64,000 bases of DNA from Mycolicibacterium hassiacum DSM 44199 (lineage in GTDB: Bacteria > Actinomycetota > Actinomycetes > Mycobacteriales > Mycobacteriaceae): the NCBI RefSeq assembly GCF_900603025.1, contig NZ_LR026975.1:4898001-4962000 (forward strand), given 5' to 3'. Position 1 is the first letter of the stretch, and each line of letters begins with the position of its first letter. This document shows, one piece after another, positions 19,046 to 27,606 of the stretch. Below the pieces are notes generated by a model. The model made no database searches and was not told the DNA's origin. It saw nothing but the letters and a program-made list of their open reading frames with translations. The translations under genes were made by a program, and so were the position numbers.

Positions 19046-20466
19046 TGCGACGCACGCTGCGGACCGTGCTCGCGGCCGCGACCGCACCGCTGGCCGTCGC
19101 GATGCTGGGATGCCCGGCCGCGCAGGCGATCACCCCGCCGGAGATCGACCCGGACGCGGTCCCGCCGTCGGGGGCGCCGGGACCGGTGGCGCCGATGGCC
19201 CAGCGCGGCGCGTGTCTGACCGCCGGGGTGCTACCCGGCACCGATCCCGGGGCGCCCACCGCGTCGCAGACCATGCTCGACCTGCCCGAGGCGTGGCGCT
19301 ACAGCCGCGGCGACGGGCAACTCGTCGCGGTGATCGACACCGGGGTGCGGCCCGGTCCCCGGTTGCCCAACGTCGAGCCGGGCGGCGACTTCGTCGAGTC
19401 GACCGACGGGCTCACCGACTGCGACGGCCACGGCACGCTGATCGCCGGACTGATCGCCGGCCAGCCCGGTGACGACGGGTTCTCCGGGGTGGCGCCCGGC
19501 GCCCGGGTGCTGTCGATCCGGGCCACCTCGGCGCGCTACAGCACGCGGGATCCGGGCGCCGACCGCGGGGTGGGCCGGATCGCGCTGGAGGTGACCGCGC
19601 TGGCGCGGGCCATCGTCCGCGCCGCCGACCTCGGCGCCCGGGTGATCAACGTATCCGTGGTGACCTGCCTGCCGGCCGACGAGAACATCGACCAGAACCC
19701 GCTCGGCGCCGCCCTGCGCTACGCGGTGGTGGACAAGGACGCCGTCGTGATCGCCGCCGCGGGCAACAACCGGATGGGCCTGAACCCGGGCTCGTCGTGC
19801 CCGTCGAACCCGCTGTCCGCGCCCGGCCGGCCGCAGGATCCGCGCAACTGGACCGAGGTCACCTCGGTGTCCATCCCGTCGTGGTGGCAGCCGTACGTGC
19901 TGTCGGTCGGCTCGGTCGGCCCCAGCGGGCGGGCCTCGGATTTCACCATGGCCGGCCCGTGGGTGGGCATCGCCGGTCCGGGCGAGGGCATCGCGTCGGT
20001 GGGCAACGCCGACGGCGGCGGGCTCGCCAACGCACTGCCCAACGATCAGGGCGATCTGTTCCCGCTCAACGGCACCAGCTATGCGGCGGCGTACGTGTCC
20101 GGGGTGGCGGCGCTGGTGCGCAGCCGCTTCCCGGAGCTCAACGCCCGCCAGGTGATGGACCGGCTGACCGCCAGCGCCCAGGGCGCGTCCCGCGAGCCGT
20201 CGAACCTGACCGGTGCCGGGTTGGTCGACCCGGTCGCCGCCCTGACCTGGGACGTCAGCGAGGCGGTCGGGCGCCGCGAGGCGCCCCGGCCCAGCCCGGT
20301 GGCCGCGCCGCCACTGCCCGAACCGCCCGATGCCACCCCGCGCGTCGTCGCCTTCACCGGCGCGGGGCTGCTGGTGGCGGCCGCGGTGATCACCGCCGCG
20401 CTGGCCGCGCACCGGCGCCGCGAACAACAAAGCCTCGACCCACAGACCCGGACGGAGACCAGGTGA
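19045..20466 (+). CDS. mycP3: ESX-3 mycosin protease MycP3
   Basis: Membrane-anchored subtilisin-like serine protease of the ESX-3 machine, about 473 residues. A signal peptide (MRRTLRTVLAAATAPLAVAMLGCPAAQA cleavage region) precedes the catalytic domain. The triad is visible: Asp98 in AVIDTGV, His129 in DGHGTLIAG and Ser345 in NGTSYAAAYVSGVAALVR. A C-terminal transmembrane helix (about residues 430-452, GAGLLVAAAVITAALAA) is followed by a basic cytosolic tail. ATG 19045 overlaps the eccD3 stop by one base; a GTG at 19042 is an alternative. Mycosins stabilise the ESX membrane complex as well as acting as proteases. The stop overlaps eccE3 (GTGA). Confidence 0.95.
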   Translation: MRRTLRTVLAAATAPLAVAMLGCPAAQAITPPEIDPDAVPPSGAPGPVAPMAQRGACLTAGVLPGTDPGAPTASQTMLDLPEAWRYSRGDGQLVAVIDTGVRPGPRLPNVEPGGDFVESTDGLTDCDGHGTLIAGLIAGQPGDDGFSGVAPGARVLSIRATSARYSTRDPGADRGVGRIALEVTALARAIVRAADLGARVINVSVVTCLPADENIDQNPLGAALRYAVVDKDAVVIAAAGNNRMGLNPGSSCPSNPLSAPGRPQDPRNWTEVTSVSIPSWWQPYVLSVGSVGPSGRASDFTMAGPWVGIAGPGEGIASVGNADGGGLANALPNDQGDLFPLNGTSYAAAYVSGVAALVRSRFPELNARQVMDRLTASAQGASREPSNLTGAGLVDPVAALTWDVSEAVGRREAPRPSPVAAPPLPEPPDATPRVVAFTGAGLLVAAAVITAALAAHRRREQQSLDPQTRTETR

Positions 20467-21377
20467 CCACCCGGATAGCGCTCGCCTCACTGTTCATCGT
20501 CGCCGCCGCGCTGGCGTACCCGTGGGAATCCGACCGGGACTACTGGATTCTCGGCATCGCCGCCGCGGTGACCGTGCTGGTGTTCGCGTGGTGGCGCGGC
20601 CTGTTCCTGACCACCCGCATCGCCCGGTGGCTGGCGATACTCCGGCGCAACCGCCGCACCCCCGCCCCGCGCACCGACGAGGCGGTCACCGTGGTGCTGG
20701 CGGTGGCGGACCCGGACGGCCACGGGTTGTCGCTGCCGGTGGTCGCCGGCTACGTCAACTGGTTCGGGCTGCGCTGCCGCACGGTGCGGGTCACCAGCCT
20801 CGATCGCGGCGGCGAGCGGCGCACCTGGATCAGCCTGACCCTGGATCCGCGACAGAATCTCGCTGCGCTGCAGGCACGTTCGGCGGCGCTGCCGGTGGCC
20901 GAGACCGCCGAGGTCACCGCCCGGCGGCTGGCCGAGCACCTGCGGGAGACCGGCCTGGAGGTGGCGCTGGCCGACGATGCGCCGGCCGTGCTGGCGGGCC
21001 GCGGCCAGGAGAAGTGGAGTTCGGTGTGCGACGACGCCGGCGCGGTGTCGGTCTACCAGGTGCCCGTCGACGACGCGCTGGTGGACCGGCTCGCCGAGAT
21101 CGCCGCCCAGCCGGTGCCGACCTGGACGGCGATCGAGTTCAGGGGCGAGATCGACCGGCTCGACACCGTGGTGGTGGCGGCGTTCCGTACCGACGAGCCC
21201 CGGCGCACCCCGCCGGTGGCCGGGCTGATCGCGCACCGCGGCATCCAGCGCCCGCTGCTGCAGAACCTTGATCCGCGGTCCCCGGCCGGCCTCGCGCTGC
21301 CGGCGACGGTCCGATCGGTCGGCTGGCTGGCCGACATCGGCTGGCCGGTCGGCGCCGGGGCGGTCAGTCGAACATGA
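20463..21377 (+). CDS. eccE3: ESX-3 membrane-complex protein EccE3
   Basis: Peripheral subunit of the ESX-3 membrane complex, 304 residues. Two N-terminal transmembrane helices are clear (IALASLFIVAAALAYPW and WILGIAAAVTVLVFAWW), followed by the cytosolic EccE domain. GTG 20463 overlaps the mycP3 stop by 4 nt. It is the last gene of the operon, and its final 14 nt overlap the convergent hydrolase gene. Length is slightly shorter than M. tuberculosis EccE3 (about 331). Confidence 0.94.
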   Translation: MTTRIALASLFIVAAALAYPWESDRDYWILGIAAAVTVLVFAWWRGLFLTTRIARWLAILRRNRRTPAPRTDEAVTVVLAVADPDGHGLSLPVVAGYVNWFGLRCRTVRVTSLDRGGERRTWISLTLDPRQNLAALQARSAALPVAETAEVTARRLAEHLRETGLEVALADDAPAVLAGRGQEKWSSVCDDAGAVSVYQVPVDDALVDRLAEIAAQPVPTWTAIEFRGEIDRLDTVVVAAFRTDEPRRTPPVAGLIAHRGIQRPLLQNLDPRSPAGLALPATVRSVGWLADIGWPVGAGAVSRT

Positions 21378-22572
21378 ACCCGCGCAGAAACCGCGTCATC
21401 CGCCGCAGATAGTCGGGCTGGCTGACGTGCAGCACATGATTACCCGGAAACCAGTGGAACGCACAGCGATCCCAGTGCTCCCACAACAGCTCGGCCTGCT
21501 CGGGCGGGGCCAGCCGATCCCCGAGACCGGTGATGATCAACCGCCGCTCCTTGGGTACCAGCGGCGCGTAGTTCAGCGGTGAGGAGAAGCGGGTCGCGGC
21601 CGCGACCAGGTCGGCGTCGGTGCGCGACAACAGATTACGCAACCGCACCAGCTGGTTGGCGGGGAACCACTCGTCGACGGTGCGGTCCGGGGCGACCACC
21701 GGAACGTTCGGGATCACCGCCTGGATACGGTCGTCGACGCTGGCGATCAGCGCAGATGTATAGCCGCCCAACGACATTCCGGTCAGCGCGATCCGGTCGA
21801 CGCCGGTGTGCTCCAGATAGTCGATGATCGAACGGAAGTCGTGCACCGCCTGCGCCATCGCCTCGGCGAAGCCGGCGAACCCGTTGGCGAAAAACCCGTA
21901 GCCGGAGAACGGGGACCCCTTCTCGGCGCGCGCACCGTGGAACGGCAGCGTGTAGAGCAGCACGTCGTAGCCGCACCGGTAGAACCACGGCAGCGAGAAG
22001 AACAGGCCGTTGAGCAGATACGGCGACCCCATGAAGCCGTGGATCAGACACAGCGTGGGGCGCGGACCGTCGGGGTGGCGCCAGTGTTGCGCATGCACCA
22101 CGTTGTTGCGCTCGTAGCTGCGGCAGCGGTCGCGCAGCGCGGGGTTGACCGCCTCGAAGCTGCTGGCGAACCGGATGTTGTACACGTGGCCGCCGGCGAT
22201 GCGTTCGGCGATCGGGTTGGCCGGCCGCGACGACACCCGCGGCGGGGTCCGCGGCGCCGGGAACGACGCGGTGGGGTCCTGCGTCGCGGCGAGTTCGGCG
22301 TAGAACCGCAGCTGCTCCCGTTCGTCGCGAGACCGGTTGCCGCGCAGCCCCGGAACCACGGCCGGCAGCATGCCGGGCAGCATGGTGGCGGCCAGCAGCG
22401 ATGCGATCGAGGTGCGCAGCGCGATGTCCGCCACCGCCGAGGAGTCCACGATCAGCCGCTGCCACAGCGTCAGCTCCGCGCGCCGGGGCAGTCCCCGCGC
22501 GGTGGCGTCGGCGCCCGGGACGTCCGGCACCGGGATGGGCGGCTCCACCGGGGTGGAGTCCGAACTGGTCAT
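21364..22572 (-). CDS. Alpha/beta hydrolase (Rv0293c-like), convergent with ESX-3
   Basis: Predicted serine hydrolase of 402 residues. Oxyanion-region segment LIHGFMGSPYLLNGLFF, nucleophile elbow GMSLGG (Ser), acid loop ITGLGDRLAPPEQ and a C-terminal His in WFPGNHVLH form a complete triad. I used ATG 22572 (MTSSDSTPVEPP), since the longer frame back to 22989 would overlap the divergent phytochrome gene. The position directly after eccE3 matches Rv0293c. The 3' end overlaps eccE3 by 14 nt tail to tail, so transcripts would be antisense to each other there. The substrate is unknown, and no link to secretion is shown by the sequence. Confidence 0.85.
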   Translation of the reverse strand: MTSSDSTPVEPPIPVPDVPGADATARGLPRRAELTLWQRLIVDSSAVADIALRTSIASLLAATMLPGMLPAVVPGLRGNRSRDEREQLRFYAELAATQDPTASFPAPRTPPRVSSRPANPIAERIAGGHVYNIRFASSFEAVNPALRDRCRSYERNNVVHAQHWRHPDGPRPTLCLIHGFMGSPYLLNGLFFSLPWFYRCGYDVLLYTLPFHGARAEKGSPFSGYGFFANGFAGFAEAMAQAVHDFRSIIDYLEHTGVDRIALTGMSLGGYTSALIASVDDRIQAVIPNVPVVAPDRTVDEWFPANQLVRLRNLLSRTDADLVAAATRFSSPLNYAPLVPKERRLIITGLGDRLAPPEQAELLWEHWDRCAFHWFPGNHVLHVSQPDYLRRMTRFLRGFMFD

Positions 22573-22660
22573 CCCGCGATGGTAACCGCGCCGATCGGGC
22601 CCGGACCGCAGGCGGGCCGTTGCCGGCGTGCTGCCGGCCCGGTGCTGCGAGACTGGCGGG

Positions 22661-24838
22661 GTGACCCCGATCCCCGATCGCGACGAGCTGCTGGAAGGCT
22701 GTGAGCGCGAGCCGATCCACGTCCCGGGCGCGGTCCAGCCGCACGGCTGCCTGTTCGCGTTCCGGCACGGGGTGGCGGTCACGGTGTGCGCCGACCGGGC
22801 CGAGGCGCTCGGGCGCGGCCCCGAGGAGGTGTTCGGCGCGGCGGGGGCCGCGGAGATCGAGCGGGCCCCGGCCCGCCAGCCGTTGACGATCCGGACCGCC
22901 GACGGCGCCGAACTCGACGTGACCAGCCACCTCGTCGGCGACATCCGGGTGGTCGAGGTCGAACCACCCAGCGACGTCGACCTCAACACCCGCTACGGGC
23001 TGCTCGAACAGATGCGCGCGCTGCAGGCCGCCACCACGCTCGCCGCGCTGCTGGACGCCACCGCGGGCGCGGTGCGCAGCCTCACCGGGTTCGACCGGGT
23101 GATGATCTACCGGTTCGACCCCGAGTGGAACGGGGAGGTGGTCGCCGAGGCGCGCGAACCCGACCTCGACCCGTTCCTCGGCCTGCGCTACCCGGCGTCC
23201 GACATCCCGCCGCAGGCGCGGGCGCTGTATCTGCGCAACCCGATCCGGCTGATCCCGGCGGTCGACCACGAACCGGTTCCGCTGGTGGCCGCCGCCGGCG
23301 CGGTCGGCCCGGCCCTGGACCTCAGCGACGCGACGCTGCGGGCGGTGTCGCCTGTGCACCTGGAGTACCTGCGCAACATGGGGGTGGCCGCCTCGATGTC
23401 GGCGGCGCTGACCGTCGACGGCGCGCTGTGGGGGTTGATCGCCTGCCACCACTACCGCGCGCCGCGCCGGCCGTCGCAGCGCACCCGCGCCGGTGTGGAG
23501 GTCCTCGCCAAGACCGCGTCGGCGCTGCTGGCCCAGTTCCAGGCCGCGGCCGCCGCCACCGAACGCGTCGACCTGCTGCTGCGCATCGAGCAGATCGGCA
23601 GCCGGCTGGCCGAGTCCGACGCCGACCCGCTGGCAACCCTGACCGATCCGGGAACGACGCTCGCCGAGGTCGTCGCGGCCGACGGCGCCGCCACCTGGCG
23701 ACCCGGCGAGGTGCGGACCGCCGGGCGGTGCCCGCCGGGCGAGGTGATCGACGCGCTGGGCCGCCGGCTGGCCGAGCGCGGGGCCGACGGGCTGGTCACC
23801 GATCACGCCGGCGCCGACGAGGACTGCGCCGCGGCCGGCGTCGCCGACCACGCGGCCGGTGTGCTGGCGGTGCCGGTGCCCGAGGCGGCCGCGTGGCTGC
23901 TGTGGTTCCGCGACGAGCAGATCCGGTCGGTGCGCTGGGGCGGCGACCCGCACCACAAGGAGCTGCGGCGAGATCCGACCGGCGGGGTGCGGCTGGGACC
24001 GCGGCGTTCGTTCGCCGAGTACGTCGAACTGGTGCGCGGCACGTCACGGCCCTGGACACCGGCGCAGGTCGAGGTGGCGAACCTGCTCGGCCGGCGGGTG
24101 GGCGACGGCATCGAGCGGCAGCTGCGCCGGGACCGCCGGCTGGCCGAGGCGCTGCAGCAGGCGGTGCTGCTGGCCGAACTGCCCCAGGTGCCCGGGGCCG
24201 AGCTCGGTGTGGTCTACGAGCCGGCCACCCGGTTCGGGGTGGGCGGCGACTGGTACGACGTGATCTTCCTGCCCGACGGGCGGGCCGTGCTGGTGCTGGG
24301 TGACGTCGCGGGGCACGGGTTCGCGGTCGCGGCCACCATGTCGCAGCTGCGGCATGCGCTGCGCGCCTACGTGGTCCGCTCCGGCGACATCGGCGCCGCG
24401 CTCGGAGAGCTCAACGAGCTGGTGCGCACCCTGCTGCCCGGCGAGATGGCCACCGCGCTGGTCGCCGCGTTCGACCCCGCCCGCGCCGGTGTCGAACTGC
24501 TCAACGCCGGTCACCTGCCGCCGGTGATCGTCCGCGGCGCGGCGGCGGCGCTGGTCGAGCTGCCCCGTCACCCCGCGCTCGGGGTCGGGCGGCAGGTGAC
24601 GTTCCGGCCGCAGGCCGTCGGCCTCGACCCGGACGCCACCCTGGTGCTCTACACCGACGGGCTGATCGAGCGCCGCGGGGTGGACATCGACACGCGGCTG
24701 GGCGCGCTGGTGGCGGCCGCCGCGGCGATCGGTGCCGACACCGAGCCGCAGCGGGTGTGCGAGCTGCTGCGCGACGCCCTGCGCGACGACGCACGCACCG
24801 ACGACGCCACCGTGTTCGCGCTGCGCCGCACCGAGTGA
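22661..24838 (+). CDS. Bacteriophytochrome photoreceptor fused to a PP2C (SpoIIE/RsbU-type) phosphatase
   Basis: Red/far-red light sensor with a phosphatase output, 725 residues from GTG 22661. All phytochrome landmarks are present: biliverdin-attachment Cys14 in [20 protein letters not shown] motif PASDIPP near residue 178, [15 protein letters not shown] with its conserved His, ACHHY, and the PHY tongue (WGGDP...PRRSF near residue 446). Instead of a histidine kinase, the C-terminus is a PPM-type phosphatase: GGDWYD near residue 527, LGDVAGHG near 546 and LYTDGLIE, with a final [11 protein letters not shown]2C outputs of this type usually act on anti-anti-sigma factors, so a light-controlled sigma-factor switch is the natural inference. 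No anti-sigma or STAS gene is visible nearby. It is divergent from the hydrolase (88-nt gap), and the tam gene follows 32 nt after its stop. Confidence 0.93.
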   Translation: MTPIPDRDELLEGCEREPIHVPGAVQPHGCLFAFRHGVAVTVCADRAEALGRGPEEVFGAAGAAEIERAPARQPLTIRTADGAELDVTSHLVGDIRVVEVEPPSDVDLNTRYGLLEQMRALQAATTLAALLDATAGAVRSLTGFDRVMIYRFDPEWNGEVVAEAREPDLDPFLGLRYPASDIPPQARALYLRNPIRLIPAVDHEPVPLVAAAGAVGPALDLSDATLRAVSPVHLEYLRNMGVAASMSAALTVDGALWGLIACHHYRAPRRPSQRTRAGVEVLAKTASALLAQFQAAAAATERVDLLLRIEQIGSRLAESDADPLATLTDPGTTLAEVVAADGAATWRPGEVRTAGRCPPGEVIDALGRRLAERGADGLVTDHAGADEDCAAAGVADHAAGVLAVPVPEAAAWLLWFRDEQIRSVRWGGDPHHKELRRDPTGGVRLGPRRSFAEYVELVRGTSRPWTPAQVEVANLLGRRVGDGIERQLRRDRRLAEALQQAVLLAELPQVPGAELGVVYEPATRFGVGGDWYDVIFLPDGRAVLVLGDVAGHGFAVAATMSQLRHALRAYVVRSGDIGAALGELNELVRTLLPGEMATALVAAFDPARAGVELLNAGHLPPVIVRGAAAALVELPRHPALGVGRQVTFRPQAVGLDPDATLVLYTDGLIERRGVDIDTRLGALVAAAAAIGADTEPQRVCELLRDALRDDARTDDATVFALRRTE

Positions 24839-24870
24839 CGGCCGAGAGCTCCGGGCGCGACACTGGCGGG

Positions 24871-25629
24871 GTGTGGAACCCGGACGCGTATCTGAGCTTC
24901 GCCGACGACCGCGGGCGGCCGTTTCACGAACTGCTGGCCCGGGTCGGCGCGGTCACACCCCGGCGGGTGGTCGACCTCGGCTGCGGGCCCGGGAACCTGA
25001 CCGCGACGTTGGCGCGGCGGTGGCCGGCCGCGGCGATCGAGGCGTGGGACAGCTCGCCGCAGATGGTGGCTGCCGCCCGGCAGCGCGGCATCGCGGCGCA
25101 CCTGGGCGATGTGCGCGACTGGACCCCGCGGCCCGACATCGACGTGGTGGTCAGCAACGCCACCCTGCACTGGGTGCCCGACCATGCGGCGCTGCTGACC
25201 CGCTGGGTGCGCGAGCTGCCGGCCGGGGCGTGGCTCGCGGTCGGTGTTCCGGGCAACTTCGACGCGCCGTCGCACCGCGCCGTGCGCGAGCTGGTCGCCT
25301 CGCGCACATGGGCTGATGCGTTGGCGGACACCGCTTTCGGCGCTCTGCCGGTCGACGGTGCGACCGGCTACGCCGAGTTGCTCGCCGACGCCGGCTGCCG
25401 GGTCGACGCCTGGGAGACCACCTACGTGCACGTGCTCGCCGGCGAGCACGCGGTGCTGCGCTGGCTGTCCGGCACCACGCTGCGGCCGGTGCGTGAGCGG
25501 CTCGACGACGACGGCTGGCAGCGGTTCCGGCGTGACCTGATCCCGCTGCTGGATGCGGCCTACCCGCCCCGCGCGGACGGCACCACGCTGTTCCCGTTCC
25601 GGCGGATCTTCGTTGTCGCGCAGGTCTGA
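24871..25629 (+). CDS. tam: Trans-aconitate 2-methyltransferase (Rv0294-like)
   Basis: SAM-dependent methyltransferase expected to monomethylate trans-aconitate, detoxifying this aconitase inhibitor. The 252-residue product begins [21 protein letters not shown], matching the family N-terminus, which is why I chose GTG 24871 over the earlier GTG 24835 that overlaps the phytochrome stop. Motif I is [16 protein letters not shown], and the post-II motif is [14 protein letters not shown], both typical of Tam. It may be transcribed with the phytochrome gene. Its last bases overlap the remnant of an MFS transporter on the other strand. Confidence 0.88.
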   Translation: MWNPDAYLSFADDRGRPFHELLARVGAVTPRRVVDLGCGPGNLTATLARRWPAAAIEAWDSSPQMVAAARQRGIAAHLGDVRDWTPRPDIDVVVSNATLHWVPDHAALLTRWVRELPAGAWLAVGVPGNFDAPSHRAVRELVASRTWADALADTAFGALPVDGATGYAELLADAGCRVDAWETTYVHVLAGEHAVLRWLSGTTLRPVRERLDDDGWQRFRRDLIPLLDAAYPPRADGTTLFPFRRIFVVAQV

Positions 25630-25639
25630 TCCGCTACCG

Positions 25640-25960
25640 GGCCCCCGCCCAGCGACAGCGCGCCCACCACCCACATCGCGGCCTTGCTGTCGCCGGCCGG
25701 ATCGGTGACGCTCAACCGAACCCGTACTCGTCGCAAGAAACCCGCGACGATGGTGGGCAGGAAGAACCCGACCGCGCAGCGCCCGTAGGTGATGGCGAAG
25801 GAGATGACCGCCGGCGCGAGGATCCGCGGGTGGGTCAGCGCCTTCGTCAGCGGCCAATGGCCGAGCGCCTCGGCCTTCGCCCGTTCATCATCCAACGTCC
25901 TTCTCAGCCAATGCTTTTCGTCGTCGTTCAGCCGGGCCGGCCAGGTTCGGGCCGTCGGCC
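25640..25960 (-). pseudogene. Remnant of an MFS transporter (ACS/organic-anion type)
   Basis: Reading the minus strand from about 25960 gives WPARLNDDEKHWLRRTLDDE, then GHWPLTKALTHPRILAPAVI and VGFFLPTIVAGF. These resemble the central loop and the start of transmembrane helix 7 of ACS-type MFS transporters. Just after that the similarity becomes disordered, then a short segment KAAMWVVGALSLGGG recalls a later helix. Both ends are missing: the frame fades into the stf0 stop on one side and the tam 3' end on the other. No start codon or ribosome-binding site fits a functional gene. I read it as a deletion scar. Confidence 0.6.
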
Positions 25961-25964
25961 CGGG

Positions 25965-26774
25965 TCAGGTGGGCAGGCCAAGCCGGGCGGCGTCGGCGCG
26001 GTAGCGCTCCACCCATTCGTCGGAGCGCTGATCGGCCTGGCGTTGCAGCACCGGCGGCGGTGCCAGCCGCGGATCCTGGCCGAGTGCCTCCAAGATGGTG
26101 CCCACGATCGAGGTGAGGTTGCGCCACAGAACCGGATACGGCACGTCCATCGGCTCGATGCCCTCCTCGGCGAACCACTTGCGCCAGCCCTGCTCCTGCT
26201 CGCGCAGCATCTTGACCACATGGGCGATGGCGCCGGCGTGGTACTGGGCGCGGGCGTCGCGGATCGGGTCGGGCCGGCCCCGCCACACCCGGGTCTGCAC
26301 CGCCCGCCAGAACGACACCGCCTGCGAGACCACATCGGGCCGGTACACGTGGATCAGCAGCGGGTCGCTGCCGATCACATCGCGGATCGCCGACATCAGG
26401 TCGGCGCCGGACCGGTCCGGCAGCCCGGCGGCGCGCTGCAGCAGCAGCGGCGTCTGATTCCACATCAGCTTGCCGCCCCAGATCCCGTTCGGGGTGCGCC
26501 CGACGGTGCGGATGTAGTCGCGCCAGATCTCCGGCGGCGCCAGGTCGGGTTTGCCCTCGATCAGTGGGTCGAGCAGCCGCAGGATGGACTCGTCCTCGAC
26601 GCCGGCGAACCACTCCCGCGGCTGCGGCGACATGCTCGTATGCGGCAGGTACTGGAAGAACTCACCCGGTTCTCCGGCGACACCGGTCGCGCGCAGCGTT
26701 TCCACCAGCAGCGTGGAGCCGCTGCGCTGGGAAGCCAGCACCAGGTAGGCGGTGGGATGAGACGGCATGGGCAA
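25965..26774 (-). CDS. stf0: Trehalose 2-sulfotransferase Stf0
   Basis: PAPS-dependent sulfotransferase that sulfates trehalose, the first step toward trehalose-2-sulfate and sulfolipids. The 269-residue product has the 5'-phosphosulfate loop [14 protein letters not shown] at residues 14-27. The Stf0 segments [33 protein letters not shown] and [16 protein letters not shown] follow, the last including the PAPS-binding region. Length and position match Rv0295c. Start ATG 26774; a second ATG two codons later is possible. In M. tuberculosis it neighbours the Rv0296c sulfatase; here a low-GC segment with a small membrane-protein gene lies between them. Confidence 0.93.
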   Translation of the reverse strand: MPMPSHPTAYLVLASQRSGSTLLVETLRATGVAGEPGEFFQYLPHTSMSPQPREWFAGVEDESILRLLDPLIEGKPDLAPPEIWRDYIRTVGRTPNGIWGGKLMWNQTPLLLQRAAGLPDRSGADLMSAIRDVIGSDPLLIHVYRPDVVSQAVSFWRAVQTRVWRGRPDPIRDARAQYHAGAIAHVVKMLREQEQGWRKWFAEEGIEPMDVPYPVLWRNLTSIVGTILEALGQDPRLAPPPVLQRQADQRSDEWVERYRADAARLGLPT

Positions 26775-27025
26775 AACCTGACCTTCTAACAGGAAGACTT
26801 GCTGAAAATTCTTGTGGTTCTTGAGGGTTCGCTAAGGAGCTGGTTAGGAGGTTCGACGTCGAAGAGTCTGGGGTGAACGGTTGCGAAAGAGCTTCCGGCC
26901 CGGAGGCATGGGTTGAAGTCGAGAACGACGGTAGACGCGGTCACGGTGACCAACAGCTTCGAACCGCGGATGAATCACCACTGTGCGGCGGGTTCGGTTA
27001 CTGATCAGACGCTTAGGATCACCCC
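26775..27025. other. Lower-GC intergenic segment between stf0 and the small membrane-protein gene
   Basis: This 251-nt stretch and the following gene are visibly richer in A/T than the flanks. It should carry divergent promoters for stf0 and the 27026 gene. A TAGGAT hexamer at 27011 could be a -10 for the latter, but no good -35 was found. No repeats, tRNA or integrase traces mark a boundary. Confidence 0.35.
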
Positions 27026-27544
27026 ATGCCTGGAGCGCACGACGACCACCTCCGTCCCGATAGCAAATGGTCAACCTACGAATCCAACGTTCAGGCGTAT
27101 CGTCAACTGTCTGTCGCGACACAATCGCTATTCCTGGCAACGGGTGCGATTCTCCTGGGATCGGGCGCTGAATTGGCTTTTTTCGTCACCTTCCTCATGG
27201 CGCAGGTGGCTGCTTGGTACGTGTTCTATCCGGTGATTTTTTCTCGGTGCGCGATCGTGGACTATCACAAGTTCAACCTTGGGTCGCGATTCAATAGGGA
27301 AGGCAGGCAGGTCGAAACCGTCTCGGCGGAAGAGGCTTTGCGCGAGCACGAGTACGCGAGTTTTCTTGCGGGACGCCGCTTACGTAAGAAGGTGTACTTG
27401 CAGCTGGCGCCTGTTCATGGCCGCCCCTTCAGAACTTTGCGGATGACAAGAAAGAAATTGGATCTTGTCCTGCCTGCCATGCTCACCTTTGCGTGGCTCT
27501 TCTTTGTGATCGATATTCTCCTCCGGTTAAAGGCGATGATGTGA
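27026..27544 (+). CDS. Small membrane protein of unknown function on a low-GC insert
   Basis: I do not recognise this 172-residue product. An N-terminal soluble helix (YESNVQAYRQLSVATQSLFL) leads into two closely spaced hydrophobic segments (residues about 33-68). Then come a charged soluble region of about 70 residues and a third hydrophobic segment near the C-terminus (LDLVLPAMLTFAWLFFVIDI). The layout recalls small effector-type membrane proteins (SLATT-like or RipA-like), but that is impression only. Third codon positions use far more A and T than neighbouring genes, suggesting horizontal acquisition. It lies alone between stf0 and the sulfatase, which are neighbours in M. tuberculosis. 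Confidence 0.65.
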   Translation: MPGAHDDHLRPDSKWSTYESNVQAYRQLSVATQSLFLATGAILLGSGAELAFFVTFLMAQVAAWYVFYPVIFSRCAIVDYHKFNLGSRFNREGRQVETVSAEEALREHEYASFLAGRRLRKKVYLQLAPVHGRPFRTLRMTRKKLDLVLPAMLTFAWLFFVIDILLRLKAMM

Positions 27545-27606
27545 CCCGAAGTCCCGATCGTCGGTAGTGGGAATCCCGAGCTTGCCGCGCGTCGAGCAAT
27601 CCGGAT

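Noticed and set aside
22628..22660. Upstream start for the phytochrome gene at GTG 22628
   Set aside because: It would add 11 residues (MLPARCCETGG) unlike family N-termini; GTG 22661 puts the chromophore Cys at position 14, a normal distance.
26913..27236. 107-codon plus-strand frame before and inside the low-GC membrane gene
   Set aside because: It overlaps the 172-residue gene in another frame, with basic, Ser/Arg-rich translation and no ribosome-binding site.
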